Part shown: one piece after another, positions 1 through 9,219 of the stretch
Numbering within the stretch: the first letter of the stretch is position 1
How the letters are laid out: each line of letters starts with the position of its first letter
From: Cyanobacteria bacterium K_Offshore_surface_m2_239
Lineage (GTDB): Bacteria; Cyanobacteriota; Cyanobacteriia; PCC-6307; Cyanobiaceae
Direction of reading: 5' to 3'
DNA length: 54,421 bases
NCBI GenBank assembly: GCA_016882305.1
Contig: VGQX01000004.1
Coordinates: 1 to 54,421, forward strand
Made by a program: the position numbers and the translations under genes
The notes under the pieces: model-generated
Told to the model about the DNA's origin: nothing
Database searches by the model: none
What the model saw: only the letters and a program-made list of their open reading frames with translations

Positions 1-1678
1 CCACCAGCATCACCTGCTCGATCAGGGGGCTCTCCACCAGGGCTTCCTCCAGCGGGCCCGGCTCGATGTTCTCCCCGCTGCTCAACACGATCGTGTCCTT
101 CGCGCGGCCGGTGAGCACCAGGGAGCCGTCCGCCAGCAGCCGTCCCAGATCCCCCGTGTCAAACCAGCTCTCGCTGTCCAGCACCTTCGCCGTGGCCTCC
201 GGCTTGCCGTGATACCCCGCCATCACCTGCGGTCCCCGGGCCAGCACCAGCCCCGGCTCGCCGATCGCCACCGGCTGGCGATTCTCCGGCCGCACCACCC
301 GCAGGGCCGTGCCCGGCAAGGGCTGGCCGGCGCTGCCGCGCCGGTTGCGCCAGGGCCTTCGGCAGGTCAGCACCGGACTGGTCTCCGTCAAGCCGTATCC
401 CACCAGCAGCTCGATGCCGATGGCCTCAAAAAAGCCGTCCACATGGATCGCCAGGGCGCCACCGCCACTGATGGCGGTGCGCAGCTCGCCCCCCACCAGC
501 TGGTCGCGCACCTTCGGCCAGAGAAGGGCCGAGGCCAGGCTGTGGAGCGGCGCCCGCAGCAGCGCCTCCAGCCCCGCCGCCAGGCGACGGCTGGCCGGTT
601 CCGGCGCGAGGGTGAGGTCGCGGGCGGTGCGGCGGGCCCGTTGATAGGCGCGGCTGTTGGCCAGGGCGCGGGTCAACAGCGTCCGCCGGGCCTCGGGCAT
701 GGCGGCCAGGGCATCCTCGAAGCCCGACAGCAGCGCCTCCCACAGCCGCGGCACGCTGATCATGTACTGCGGGCGCACGGCGCGCAGATCGGCCTTCAGG
801 TGCCGCAGGCTGGTGTACGTCTGCTGGCAGCCGCAGGAGAGCAGGAAGTATTCCGCCGTGCGCTCATAGGCATGCCAGATGGGCAGCACGCTGAGCACCC
901 GATCCCCGGGGGAGGGCGCCACCGCCACGCCGAGATGGCGGATCTGGTGGAGGAGGTTGGCGTGGGTGAGGGGCACGCCCTTCGGTTGGCCGGTGGTGCC
1001 CGAGGTGTAGAGCAAGGTGGCCAGGCGCCCCTCGCCTCCGGTCGGGACGGGGGGCGTCGGAGCGGTCGCCCCCCGCTGCCGCAGGTCCTCCCAGGACAGG
1101 CTCGTCCCGCCATCCGCCCGGGCCGCCGCCTCCCCCTCCAGGCAGAGCACGAAGCGCAGGCGCGCCAGCTGGTCCGGACGGGGCTCCAGCTTGCGGAACA
1201 GGGCGGCCGATTCCACCACCAGACCGGCGGCGCCGCAGTCATCGAGGATGTAGCGCAACTCCTCCACGGGAGCTCCGCCGCCGCGCACGGCATCCGCCGC
1301 GCCAGCGCGCATCAACCCCTGGTCGCTGATCAGCCAGCGGGGGCTGTTCTCCGCGAACAGGGCCACCACGTCGCCGGGAGCCACCCCCAGGGCGGCGAAG
1401 GCCGCCGCCGCCCGCGCGATCTCTTCTCCCAAGGCGCGATAGCTGAGGCGAATCGGCGGGCTGGCGTGGGTGTCCTCCAAGGCGATGGCCTCCCCGTGGC
1501 GCTCCGCCAGCACGGGCCAGAGCCGCTCCAGGCCGTCCACCCCCCGCCAGGGGTCCCGCCGGGCCAGGGCGGCGCCATCCTCGGGGGAGCCGGTCCACTG
1601 AATTTCGGCGCGTGGGGCGCCCGCGGGGGCGTGGCTGGCGGGGGCGATCGGCATCGGTGGCCTGAAGAGCCCGCTCAT
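1..1678 (-). CDS. Long-chain acyl-CoA/acyl-ACP synthetase (AMP-forming), 3' end missing
   Basis: An adenylate-forming enzyme that activates fatty acids with ATP. In cyanobacteria this family usually acts as the Aas-type acyl-ACP synthetase that recycles free fatty acids at the membrane. The ATG start at 1676-1678 lies two bases downstream of the lipB stop codon. The reading frame is open for 559 codons and runs off the window start, so the C-terminus is absent; family length is about 640-660. Visible motifs are the AMP-binding P-loop YTSGTTGQPKG near residue 222, GYGLTETSP near 426, DTGDLG near 507 and GRAKDTIVLSSGENIEP near 523-538. It is probably co-transcribed with lipB, which also handles acyl groups. 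The choice between CoA and ACP as acceptor is not decided by what I can see. Confidence 0.88.
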   Translation of the reverse strand, partial: MSGLFRPPMPIAPASHAPAGAPRAEIQWTGSPEDGAALARRDPWRGVDGLERLWPVLAERHGEAIALEDTHASPPIRLSYRALGEEIARAAAAFAALGVAPGDVVALFAENSPRWLISDQGLMRAGAADAVRGGGAPVEELRYILDDCGAAGLVVESAALFRKLEPRPDQLARLRFVLCLEGEAAARADGGTSLSWEDLRQRGATAPTPPVPTGGEGRLATLLYTSGTTGQPKGVPLTHANLLHQIRHLGVAVAPSPGDRVLSVLPIWHAYERTAEYFLLSCGCQQTYTSLRHLKADLRAVRPQYMISVPRLWEALLSGFEDALAAMPEARRTLLTRALANSRAYQRARRTARDLTLAPEPASRRLAAGLEALLRAPLHSLASALLWPKVRDQLVGGELRTAISGGGALAIHVDGFFEAIGIELLVGYGLTETSPVLTCRRPWRNRRGSAGQPLPGTALRVVRPENRQPVAIGEPGLVLARGPQVMAGYHGKPEATAKVLDSESWFDTGDLGRLLADGSLVLTGRAKDTIVLSSGENIEPGPLEEALVESPLIEQVMLV

Positions 1679-1680
1679 GG

Positions 1681-2361
1681 TTACAGGCCCGACAGGGTTT
1701 CGGTCGGCTCCGGTGGCCGCAGCGACAGGTTGAACTCCTGGCGGAAGGCCGCCAGCAGGGGACGCCGCAGGGCCTCCGCCTCCAGACCCGGCCGCCAGTC
1801 GCTCAGGCGACCCACCCGCCGCCCGGCCAATCCGCAGGGCACGATCGCCGCGAACCCCTCCAGGTCGCAGCAGACATTCAGGGCCAGACCGTGCTGGCTG
1901 ATCCAGCGCTTGGCCCCCACCCCGAGGGCGGCCACCTTCGCCCCCTCCAGCCACACGCCGGTGAGCCCCTCGATCCGCTCGCCCCGCAGATCCAGCCCCG
2001 CGAGAACGGCGATCACCACCGCCTCCAACGACCGCAGGTAGCGGTGCAGATCCGCACCGTGGCGGCGCAGGTTCAACACCGGATAGAGGACGAGCTGGCC
2101 GGGGCGATGGTGGGTCACCTCTCCACCGCGATCGATGCGATGGAGGGGAAGGGGCGGCCGGCGGGGATCAAAGCGCAGATGGGCCTCGCTGGCGCCGCGG
2201 CCCAGAGTGTAACAGGGCTCGTGCTCCAGCAGCAGCACCGCCTCCGGGCCGTCGGGATCCCGCAGCAGCCGATCGCGCAGCGTCCGCTGCCAGACCCAGG
2301 CCCTGGGGAAGGACACCGGCCGCCGGGCTTCAAAAAGAATTGCGCTGTCGTTGAGCGTCAT
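1681..2361 (-). CDS. lipB: Octanoyl-[ACP]:protein N-octanoyltransferase LipB
   Basis: Transfers octanoate from ACP to lipoyl domains of 2-oxoacid dehydrogenases and the glycine cleavage H protein, the first step of lipoate synthesis. The 226-residue protein has the LipB signature [12 protein letters not shown] at residues 78-89, the catalytic lysine in GAKVAALG (Lys142) and the acyl-accepting cysteine in VPCGL (Cys176). Length is normal for the family. The start is ATG at 2359-2361. It diverges from hpf with a spacer of 66 bases, and the acyl-activating enzyme gene follows two bases after its stop, suggesting a two-gene operon. Confidence 0.95.
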   Translation of the reverse strand: MTLNDSAILFEARRPVSFPRAWVWQRTLRDRLLRDPDGPEAVLLLEHEPCYTLGRGASEAHLRFDPRRPPLPLHRIDRGGEVTHHRPGQLVLYPVLNLRRHGADLHRYLRSLEAVVIAVLAGLDLRGERIEGLTGVWLEGAKVAALGVGAKRWISQHGLALNVCCDLEGFAAIVPCGLAGRRVGRLSDWRPGLEAEALRRPLLAAFRQEFNLSLRPPEPTETLSGL

Positions 2362-2427
2362 GGCTGCCTCTCTCTACTGTGGCCAGAGACCCCCACGGGC
2401 CGAGCCCCAACCGGTTGAACGAACGCC

Positions 2428-3015
2428 ATGAAACTTTTGATCCACGGTCGCAACCTGGAGATCACCGATGCGATTCGCGACTACACCGAGACCAAGCTCA
2501 GCCGAGCGATCAGCCATTTCGAGGACCTGGTGAAGGAGGCCGACGTCCACCTGTCCGTGGCCCGCAACCCCCGTGTCCCGCAGCAGACGGCGGAGGTGAC
2601 CATGTTTGCCAACGGCGTCGTGATCCGCGCCCAGGAGCGCAGCGAAAACCTCTACGCCAGCATCGACATGGTGGCCAGCAAGCTGGCCCGTCAGCTCAAT
2701 CGCCACAAGGATCGGTTGCAGGAGCGGGAGCAGGGTCCGGTCCATCGCTCCGCCGCGGCCGAGGAGGCCGGCGCCGCCCATCTCCCCAAACCCGGCCAAC
2801 CCCTCACCGACGGGATGGAGCCCAACCTCCCCCATCGCGGCGTGCGGCGCAAGTATTACGCCATGGCGCCGATGACCCTGGAGGAGGCCCTGCACCAGCT
2901 GGAGCTCATCGATCACGACTTCTACGTCTTCCGCGATGCCGGCACCCAGCAGATCCAGGTGGTCTATCGCCGCAACCACGGGGGTTTCGGCCTGATTCAA
3001 GCGAAGGACGCGTGA
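2428..3015 (+). CDS. hpf: Long-form ribosome hibernation promoting factor (LrtA type)
   Basis: Binds the 30S decoding region and dimerises ribosomes in inactive cells; the cyanobacterial orthologue was first known as light-repressed protein LrtA. The 195-residue protein has the N-terminal S30AE/RaiA domain at about residues 1-100 (MKLLIHGRNLEIT start, conserved Arg/Lys-rich helices). After a charged linker comes the C-terminal dimerisation domain with the typical KYYAMAPMTLEEAL...VVYRRNHGGFGLI pattern at about 130-192. That makes it the long form. The stop codon overlaps the GTG start of deoC (GTGA), so the two are translationally coupled. The spacer to lipB (2362-2427) must hold the promoter, but no clear -35/-10 was seen. 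Confidence 0.95.
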   Translation: MKLLIHGRNLEITDAIRDYTETKLSRAISHFEDLVKEADVHLSVARNPRVPQQTAEVTMFANGVVIRAQERSENLYASIDMVASKLARQLNRHKDRLQEREQGPVHRSAAAEEAGAAHLPKPGQPLTDGMEPNLPHRGVRRKYYAMAPMTLEEALHQLELIDHDFYVFRDAGTQQIQVVYRRNHGGFGLIQAKDA

Positions 3016-3680
3016 GCGAGGAGATCCCCGATCTGGCCCCCTTCATCGACCATGCCCTCCTGGATCCCCACCATGGGCTGGAGGGCCTGAGGCGGTGCTG
3101 CGATGAGGCGAGCCATTTCGGCTTCGCCGCCGTCTGCGTCGCCTCCCGCTGGGTGGCCGCCGCCCGGGAACGGCTGCCCCTGCGCCAGAAGGTGCGGATC
3201 GTCTCGGTGATCGGCTTTCCCTTCGGCGCCGTGCCTCCCGCCGTCAAACGCGCGGAGGCCGAGGCCGCCGTGGAGGCGGGCGCCGATGAGCTGGACGTGG
3301 TGCCCGATTTCGGCGCCCTCGCCGACGGCGACAGCCGCGCCCTGCTGGCCGACCTGGCGCCGATTGTGGAGCTGGGCGCGCCGGTGAAGGTGATCCTGGA
3401 GCAGTCCCGGCTGGACGCCGCCGCCCTCCAGCTGCTTGTGGAGGTGAGCCTGGATGCTGGCGCCCGGTTTTTGAAGACCGGCAGCGGCTTCGCTGCCCCG
3501 GTCACCCCCGCCCAGGTGCGGCAGTTGCGGGAGTTGAGCCGCGGCCAGGCCGCCGTCAAGGCCGCCGGGGGCATCCACGACCTGGAGACCGCCCTCGCCC
3601 TGGTGGAGGCGGGCGCGGGCCGGCTCGGCACCAGCCGCAGCGTTGCCCTGATGGCCGCCCTGGCCGACCGCGCCCGCTGA
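3012..3680 (+). CDS. deoC: Deoxyribose-phosphate aldolase
   Basis: Cleaves 2-deoxyribose-5-phosphate to glyceraldehyde-3-phosphate and acetaldehyde in deoxynucleoside catabolism. The 222-residue protein begins at GTG 3012, chosen because it overlaps the hpf stop and precedes the conserved FIDHALLDP segment. The Schiff-base lysine is in FLKTGSGF (Lys155). The second active-site lysine is in VKAAGGI (Lys183) and the acid/base aspartate is in ELDVV (Asp95). Eight bases separate it from recO. The gene order hpf-deoC-recO is, to my knowledge, common in Synechococcus, though the functions are not obviously linked. Confidence 0.95.
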   Translation: MSEEIPDLAPFIDHALLDPHHGLEGLRRCCDEASHFGFAAVCVASRWVAAARERLPLRQKVRIVSVIGFPFGAVPPAVKRAEAEAAVEAGADELDVVPDFGALADGDSRALLADLAPIVELGAPVKVILEQSRLDAAALQLLVEVSLDAGARFLKTGSGFAAPVTPAQVRQLRELSRGQAAVKAAGGIHDLETALALVEAGAGRLGTSRSVALMAALADRAR

Positions 3681-3688
3681 GAGCCCCC

Positions 3689-4510
3689 ATGGTCCGCGAG
3701 CGGTTGGTGGAGGGCCTCGCGCTGCGCTGCTCCGCGCTGGGGGAGAGCGATCGTCTGCTCACGCTGCTCAGCGAGGAGGACGGCCTGATCCGCGTGGCCG
3801 TCCCCGGCGCCCGCAAACCCCGCAGCCGTCTGGCGGCGGCCCTCCCCATGGCCCACGTGCGGTTGCAGGTCGGGGGGCGCGACCTGCCGCGGGTGCGGCA
3901 ACTCACCCTGCTGCGCAGCTTCAGCGGCCTCGGGCAGCGGCTGGAGACCCTGGCGGCCGCCCAGGCCCTGGCGGAGCTGTGCCTGGGGCTGGTGCCCACC
4001 GGTGCTCCGGCGCCGGGGTGGCCCGCCGTTGCGCTCGCCCATCTCGGGCGGCTGGAGGAGGTGGTGGTGGAGGCCAGCGAGCGGGTGGAGGCCCTGGCCA
4101 TCGCCGTGCAGGGCACCGCCCACCTGCTTGCCCTCGGGGGCTATGCCCTCCCCCTGGGCCAGTGCGCCCGCACGGGCGAGCCGCTGACCCCTCCCCTCGG
4201 CGACACCCTCTGGCGCTGCAGTCTGCTGCCGGAAGCGGGCCTGGTGCGCGGTGCGGCGGCGGGGGCGGCCGTGGTGCTCACCGCCTCGGAATTGGCGTTG
4301 TTGCAGCGGCTGCCGCGGCCCGGCCTGCCCCGCGGCCGCAGCGGTGTCTTGCTGGGACCCGAGCGGGTGTGGCTTCGTTTGCTGAACGTCATGGAGTTCT
4401 GGTGTGACGAACATCTGGGTCGACGCCCACGAGCCTTCAGACTGCTGCGAGCCAGTGCGGAAGCGATGCCCCAACCCCATTCCGCCACCCGCTCCGTGAC
4501 GGAGCGATGA
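3689..4510 (+). CDS. recO: DNA repair protein RecO
   Basis: Mediates loading of RecA on SSB-covered single-stranded DNA in the RecFOR pathway. The 273-residue protein starts with the typical RecO N-terminal OB-fold segment (GLALRCSALGESDRLLTLLSEEDGLIR, then PGARKPRSRLA), followed by the helical domain and a C-terminal region. The stop codon overlaps the following start as ATGA, indicating coupling to the MFS transporter gene. The C-terminal zinc site seen in some RecO proteins is not evident (only one cysteine in the GQCARTGEPL region). Confidence 0.93.
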   Translation: MVRERLVEGLALRCSALGESDRLLTLLSEEDGLIRVAVPGARKPRSRLAAALPMAHVRLQVGGRDLPRVRQLTLLRSFSGLGQRLETLAAAQALAELCLGLVPTGAPAPGWPAVALAHLGRLEEVVVEASERVEALAIAVQGTAHLLALGGYALPLGQCARTGEPLTPPLGDTLWRCSLLPEAGLVRGAAAGAAVVLTASELALLQRLPRPGLPRGRSGVLLGPERVWLRLLNVMEFWCDEHLGRRPRAFRLLRASAEAMPQPHSATRSVTER

Positions 4511-5892
4511 AGGATCCGGTTGTCCACCAGAGGGTTGATCCACCCGACGAGCCCCGGACCCTCCCCGCCAGCGAGACGGGCCTGGCGGCGGTGCTGGCGC
4601 GGGGGGATTTCCGTCGCCTGTGGATCGGCCAGATCTTCTCCCAGCTGGCGGACAAGTTCTACATCGTGTTGATGGTCTTCCTGATCGCCCAATACTGGGT
4701 GCCCGGTGATCTGGGGGGAGACACGCCCCTGGCGGAGGCGGCGGCGGCGATCCGGATCAATCTGGAGAGCCGCGCGCAGGTGATCACGCTGCTGGCGACG
4801 GGGATCTACGTGGCCAACACGATTCCCGCCGTGCTGATGGGCACCGTGGCCGGCGTCTGGGCCGATCGCTGGCCCAAGCGATCGGTGATGGTCGCCTCCA
4901 ACGGCCTGCGGGCGTTGCTCGTGCTCTTCGCTCCCCTGGCCCTGGTGCCTGGCCCGCAGTGGCTGGGGTTGAGCTGGGGCTACTGGGCGCTGGTGCTGAT
5001 GACCTTCACCGAATCGGTGCTCACACAGTTCTTCGCCCCCGCCGAACAGGCCGCCATCCCCCTCCTCGTTCCCCCGCATCAACTGCTGGCGGCCAATTCC
5101 GTGTACCAAGCCACCAGCATGGCGGCCACCATCGTTGGCTTTGCCTTGGGGGACCCCATCCTGCGGCTGCTGCGCAACGCGTTGGCCGCCGTGGGCGTGC
5201 CGAACGGGGAATTTTTGCTGCTGCCCCTGTGCTACGGATTGGCCGCGTTCGCGCTTCTGGGCATCCGGGTGGAGGAGCCGCCGCGCCAGGCGCGCCGGGT
5301 GTCCATCTGGCAGGAGATCGGTGAAGGCCTGGAGGTGCTGAGGGAACGGGCCACCGTCCGCACCGCCATGCTGCAGCTGGTGTTGCTCTACAGCCTGCTG
5401 GCGGCTCTTTACGTGCTCGCCATCAGCCTGGCGGCGGCCATTCAGTCGCTCGGCCCCACGGGGTTCGGCACCCTCCTTGCCATGAGCGGCATCGGCCTGG
5501 CGCTGGGGGCTCTCGCCATGGCCCAGCTCGGGGAACGCTTCAGTCGCCGCCTTCTGGCCACCGCCGGATTGGGAACCATCGCCTTCAGCCTGGTGCTGCT
5601 CGGCCAGCTGCGCGGCAGTCTCGTGCTCACCCTGGTCCTCTGCGTGCTGCTGGGGCTGGGGGCCGCGCTGCTGGCCATTCCCGCTCAGACCACGATCCAG
5701 GTGGACACCCCGGAAGACCAACGGGGCAAGGTGTTCGGCCTGCAGAACAACCTGATCAACATCGCCCTCAGCCTTCCCCTCGCCCTGGCGGGCACCGTTG
5801 TGAGCCGCTATGGCCTGCTTCCGGTGCTTTGGGGGCTGGCGGCCATCGCGCTGGTGGCGGCCCTGAGCGAGCAACCGTGGCGGCCATCCTGA
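4507..5892 (+). CDS. Major facilitator superfamily transporter
   Basis: A 461-residue integral membrane protein with a soluble N-terminus of about 35 residues, then RLWIGQIFSQLADKFYIVLMVFLIA, the first of roughly 10-12 hydrophobic segments. The motif GVWADRWPKRSVM, typical of the cytoplasmic loop between TM2 and TM3 in MFS proteins, is present at about residue 117. The overall look fits the MFS_3/permease group annotated as putative exporters in cyanobacteria. Substrate cannot be inferred. Its start ATG overlaps the recO stop by four bases. Confidence 0.85.
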   Translation: MKDPVVHQRVDPPDEPRTLPASETGLAAVLARGDFRRLWIGQIFSQLADKFYIVLMVFLIAQYWVPGDLGGDTPLAEAAAAIRINLESRAQVITLLATGIYVANTIPAVLMGTVAGVWADRWPKRSVMVASNGLRALLVLFAPLALVPGPQWLGLSWGYWALVLMTFTESVLTQFFAPAEQAAIPLLVPPHQLLAANSVYQATSMAATIVGFALGDPILRLLRNALAAVGVPNGEFLLLPLCYGLAAFALLGIRVEEPPRQARRVSIWQEIGEGLEVLRERATVRTAMLQLVLLYSLLAALYVLAISLAAAIQSLGPTGFGTLLAMSGIGLALGALAMAQLGERFSRRLLATAGLGTIAFSLVLLGQLRGSLVLTLVLCVLLGLGAALLAIPAQTTIQVDTPEDQRGKVFGLQNNLINIALSLPLALAGTVVSRYGLLPVLWGLAAIALVAALSEQPWRPS

Positions 5893-5931
5893 GCGCTGGC
5901 TGCTACCTTTCGAGGAGGTTGATCGCAAGCG

Positions 5932-7188
5932 GTGATCCACATCGCCTGGTTGGGAAAAAAATCACCTTTCTGCGGCAACGTCACTTACAGCCTGACCACC
6001 ACGGAATCCTTGCGTCAGCGTGGGCATCAGGTCAGCTTCATCCATTTCGACACCCCCACCGGACCCACCCTGAACCGCGCGGAGCCCGCCGCCGCTCAGG
6101 CGCGCGGCGGTGAGCCCTCCCGCGGCGAGGCCTTCGCCCCCTGGCCCCGCTTCCCCCGTGCCGTGGAGGCCGGCTCCGGCGCGGCGCCGGATTCTCCGGA
6201 GGTGGCCCTTCCCTACCTGGTGAAATCGCAGGTGTACACCATCCCCTCCCCCGGCGCCCTGCGGGAGTTGCGGGAGTCGCTGGAGCGCCTGCGGCCCGAT
6301 GTGGTGCATGCCAGCCTCACCCTCTCCCCCCTCGACTTTCGCCTCCCCGATCTCTGCCAGCAGCTCGGCCTGCCGCTGGTGGCGACCTTTCATCCGCCCT
6401 TCGACGCCAACCTTCGCAACATCACGGCCGGCACCCAGCAGCTCACCTACCAGGTTTATGCCCCCTCACTGGCCCGCTACGACCGGGTGATCGTCTTTTC
6501 CGCCCTGCAAGCGGACCTGCTGGAGCGACTGGGCGTGCCCCGCGATCGGCTGGCCATCATCCCGAACGGTGTCGACACGGACACCTGGGCCCCGGCGTGC
6601 CCCGCCAGCCAGCTTCCGCTCAATGAGCTGCGCCAGCGTTTCGGCGGTCGCCGCGTCTTCCTCTACATGGGGCGCCTCTCCACGGAAAAGAACGTCGAAG
6701 CGCTGTTGAAGGCCTGGCGCCTGGTGCGGCCGGCGGGCTGCCTGCTTCTGATCGTGGGCGATGGCCCCCTGCGCGGGGCCCTGCAACACAATGAGGCGGA
6801 CGTGCTCTGGTGGGGCTACGAGGGCGATCTGCGGCGCCGGGTGGCCCTGCTGCAGGTGGCGGAGGTGTTCCTGCTGCCCTCTCTGGTGGAGGGGTTGTCG
6901 CTGGCCTTGCTGGAGGCGATGGCCTGCGGCAAGGCCTGCGTGGCCACCGATGCGGGGGCGGACGGGGAAGCCCTGGACGGGGGGGCCGGGATTGTGATCA
7001 GCACTCAGGGGGTCACCACCCAACTGCGCACTCTGCTGCCGGTGTTGCGCGACCACCCGCTCCTCACCGCCGAACTCGGCCGTCGCGCCCGGGCCCGCGT
7101 CCTGGATCGCTACACCCTCAGCCGCAACATCGATGCCATCGAAAAGCTTTACAGCGATCTGACGCGTCGCCCCGTGGCGGCGGCCTGA
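5932..7188 (+). CDS. Glycosyltransferase family 4 (GT-B fold)
   Basis: A retaining GT-B glycosyltransferase of 418 residues. The start is GTG at 5932 with AGGAGG at 5913-5918, a rather long 13-base spacing. The N-terminal acceptor domain (AWLGKKSPFCGNVTYSLT) is interrupted by a proline/alanine-rich stretch at about residues 40-85. The C-terminal donor domain holds IIPNGVDTDTW, FLYMGRLSTEKNVEAL, IVGDGPLRGAL and the E-x7-E motif in PSLVEGLSLALLEAMACGK. It follows the MFS gene on the same strand and meets the next gene tail to tail four bases after its stop. Lipid or exopolysaccharide glycosylation are both possible. It does not look like SqdX, which starts with a different N-terminal motif. Confidence 0.85.
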   Translation: MIHIAWLGKKSPFCGNVTYSLTTTESLRQRGHQVSFIHFDTPTGPTLNRAEPAAAQARGGEPSRGEAFAPWPRFPRAVEAGSGAAPDSPEVALPYLVKSQVYTIPSPGALRELRESLERLRPDVVHASLTLSPLDFRLPDLCQQLGLPLVATFHPPFDANLRNITAGTQQLTYQVYAPSLARYDRVIVFSALQADLLERLGVPRDRLAIIPNGVDTDTWAPACPASQLPLNELRQRFGGRRVFLYMGRLSTEKNVEALLKAWRLVRPAGCLLLIVGDGPLRGALQHNEADVLWWGYEGDLRRRVALLQVAEVFLLPSLVEGLSLALLEAMACGKACVATDAGADGEALDGGAGIVISTQGVTTQLRTLLPVLRDHPLLTAELGRRARARVLDRYTLSRNIDAIEKLYSDLTRRPVAAA

Positions 7189-7192
7189 AGGC

Positions 7193-9130
7193 TCAGTAGC
7201 GCTCTGGAACCGGGCGGCGCCATTCCAGGGGCACCCCCGCCGTCCCCAGGTCCGCCGCCCGCGCCTCCAAGCGCCGCCGATCCAGGCGCCAGAGCCTGTA
7301 GAGGCCGGCCCGATCGAGTTCCACGGGCTGGAGATCGCGCCAGTGGGGCGCCTGCGCGGTCCGCTGATCGATCACCACCAGTACGGTGGGTTGCTCTGCG
7401 GGCGGGCTGGGCCGCTGACCGCGCCGCCGCTCATGGCGCAGACGGTCGCTGAGGTTGCGCAGGCCCGCCGGCTGGATGCCCTCGTAGATCACCACCCGGC
7501 GGCTGTAGTAGTGCAGGGAGGGCTTGAGGATGCCCACCATCGCCAGGGGCTCGCCGGGCTTGGCCTGCCGCGCGATGCTCGCGGCCATGGCGCGCACCGG
7601 CGCACCGCGCAACCGATCCCCCAAAGCCCAGCTGGGCAGCAGAGCCAAGGGAACGAACAGCACCAGGGGCAGCTGCAGGGCCAGCAGCCGGGCCGCGGGC
7701 TTGCGGTGGGAGACGACCCAGCCGAGCAGGGCGGCGGCAAGCCAGCAGAGGCCGGCCAGGGGCAGACGACCGCCACGCACCAATTCCGCCGGCAGCGTGG
7801 GCAGCTCCGGATCCTGGATCAGTCCCACCAGCCAGGGGCCCGTGAAGAACACGGCGGCGATCAGGAGGGTGAGCAGCAGGGTGGCGCGCCACGCCCAGCG
7901 GCCAGCGCGCCCGCTCACCCCGCCAGCTGGCGTGGCGGGGGAGGCGGCCAGGGCGATGAGCACCGCCGCGGCCGGCACCGCCGGCAGCCAGTAGCTGGGG
8001 AGTTTCGTGGAGGCCGCCGTGAAGAACGCCAGCACCGCCAGCAGCCAGCAGGCGCAGAACCGGCCCAGCGACTGGGGCGGGTCCGCGGGTCGAATCGGTG
8101 ATCCTCCTCCCCGACGCGGGGGACCCAGCGCGCGGACCAGGCCCAGAAGGAGAAGGGGGGAAAAGGGCAGGCTGGCGATCAGCAGCACCGGGCCGAAGAA
8201 CCACCAGGGCTGCAGATGGTGGTTCACCACGGAGGTGAAGCGCTGCAGATTGTGGTAGCCGAAGAAGCTGTCCCAGAACGGCCGCCCCTCCGCCGCCAGG
8301 GCCAGCCCGTACCAGGGAGCGGTGACCAGGGCCGTGACCAGCAGGCCCCGCCCGGGGCGCAAACGTCGCGCCAGCTCAGCCAGGCCGCCCTGCGAGGCGC
8401 CGAAGAGCACGAGGGTGAGCGCCACCAACACCACCGCCACCGGCCCCTTCGTCAGCACCGCCAGCCCGAGCACCACCCAAGCCGGCCACCAGGCCCCCTG
8501 GTTGGCGGCGTAGCGGCGCCAGAGCAGCAGGAGGCTGAGGGCCAACAGGGCGCTGAAGAGGGCATCGCTCACCGGCGTGCGGCCCCACAGCAGCACCAGC
8601 GGGGACAGAGCGAACGCCAGGGCCGCCTCCAGGGGCTGGGCCACGGCGGTGGTCCTCAGCCCGGCGCGCTCGGCGTCCTCCGCGTTGGCGTCCGCGTCGG
8701 CCAGGACCCCGGGGCCCGCGGTCTGGGGCCAGCGCAGCAGGGTGTCCGCCAGGCCGAGCATCACCGCCGCCGTGGCCAGGGCGGAGGGCAGGGCCGCCGC
8801 CCAACTGCCGAGAGGATTCCACCGGGCCTGACCGGGGAGGGCGTACAACGCCCCCATCAGCCAATACACCAGGGGCGGCTTGTCGTAGCGCGGCAGTCCA
8901 TTCACCCGCGGGATCAGCCAGTCGCCGCCCTCCGCCATGGCGCGGGCGGCGGCGGCAAACAGCGGCGGGGTCTCATCCACCAGTCCCGTGCCGCCCAATT
9001 TCCAAACGAACAGCAGCAGGCCGAAGGCCAGAGTGAGCGCCAGCACAAGGGCCTGTCGCCGACGCCCGCGTTGGGCCAGGCGGGGTGGCCGGGGGGAAGT
9101 CCCACGGGGCGAAGGGAGGGTCGTGGGCAT
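7193..9130 (-). CDS. ArnT/PMT-type membrane glycosyltransferase (GT39/GT83)
   Basis: A 645-residue multi-spanning membrane enzyme that would transfer a sugar from a polyprenyl-phosphate donor on the periplasmic face. After a basic N-terminus and first TM comes GLVDETPPLFAAAARAMAEGG, containing the acidic DE pair of the first periplasmic loop. Then comes the family motif RYDKPPLVYWL. About a dozen hydrophobic segments precede a soluble C-terminal domain from about residue 510. The acceptor (lipid A, protein or glycan) is unknown. The gene is monocistronic and diverges from the small membrane protein gene at 9220. Confidence 0.85.
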   Translation of the reverse strand: MPTTLPSPRGTSPRPPRLAQRGRRRQALVLALTLAFGLLLFVWKLGGTGLVDETPPLFAAAARAMAEGGDWLIPRVNGLPRYDKPPLVYWLMGALYALPGQARWNPLGSWAAALPSALATAAVMLGLADTLLRWPQTAGPGVLADADANAEDAERAGLRTTAVAQPLEAALAFALSPLVLLWGRTPVSDALFSALLALSLLLLWRRYAANQGAWWPAWVVLGLAVLTKGPVAVVLVALTLVLFGASQGGLAELARRLRPGRGLLVTALVTAPWYGLALAAEGRPFWDSFFGYHNLQRFTSVVNHHLQPWWFFGPVLLIASLPFSPLLLLGLVRALGPPRRGGGSPIRPADPPQSLGRFCACWLLAVLAFFTAASTKLPSYWLPAVPAAAVLIALAASPATPAGGVSGRAGRWAWRATLLLTLLIAAVFFTGPWLVGLIQDPELPTLPAELVRGGRLPLAGLCWLAAALLGWVVSHRKPAARLLALQLPLVLFVPLALLPSWALGDRLRGAPVRAMAASIARQAKPGEPLAMVGILKPSLHYYSRRVVIYEGIQPAGLRNLSDRLRHERRRGQRPSPPAEQPTVLVVIDQRTAQAPHWRDLQPVELDRAGLYRLWRLDRRRLEARAADLGTAGVPLEWRRPVPERY

Positions 9131-9219
9131 GCCCGGGGTGCGCGGTTGCCATGGCCAGGGCGCATGGTGGCATGGAGGCGATAGGGTGCCGAGAGATCCG
9201 GCGCCCCGCGAGCCACGCC

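Noticed and set aside
209-2041. 610-codon open frame on the plus strand
   Set aside because: It is antisense to the acyl synthetase and lipB; its product is Gln/Arg/Pro-rich low-complexity sequence typical of frames opposite high-GC genes.
4141-5940. 599-codon open frame on the minus strand
   Set aside because: Antisense to recO and the MFS transporter; Gln/His/Gly-rich product with no domain.
5932-7188. Identification of the GT4 gene as SqdX
   Set aside because: SqdX proteins start with a different N-terminal motif as I recall them; only the generic GT4 donor-domain motifs are shared.
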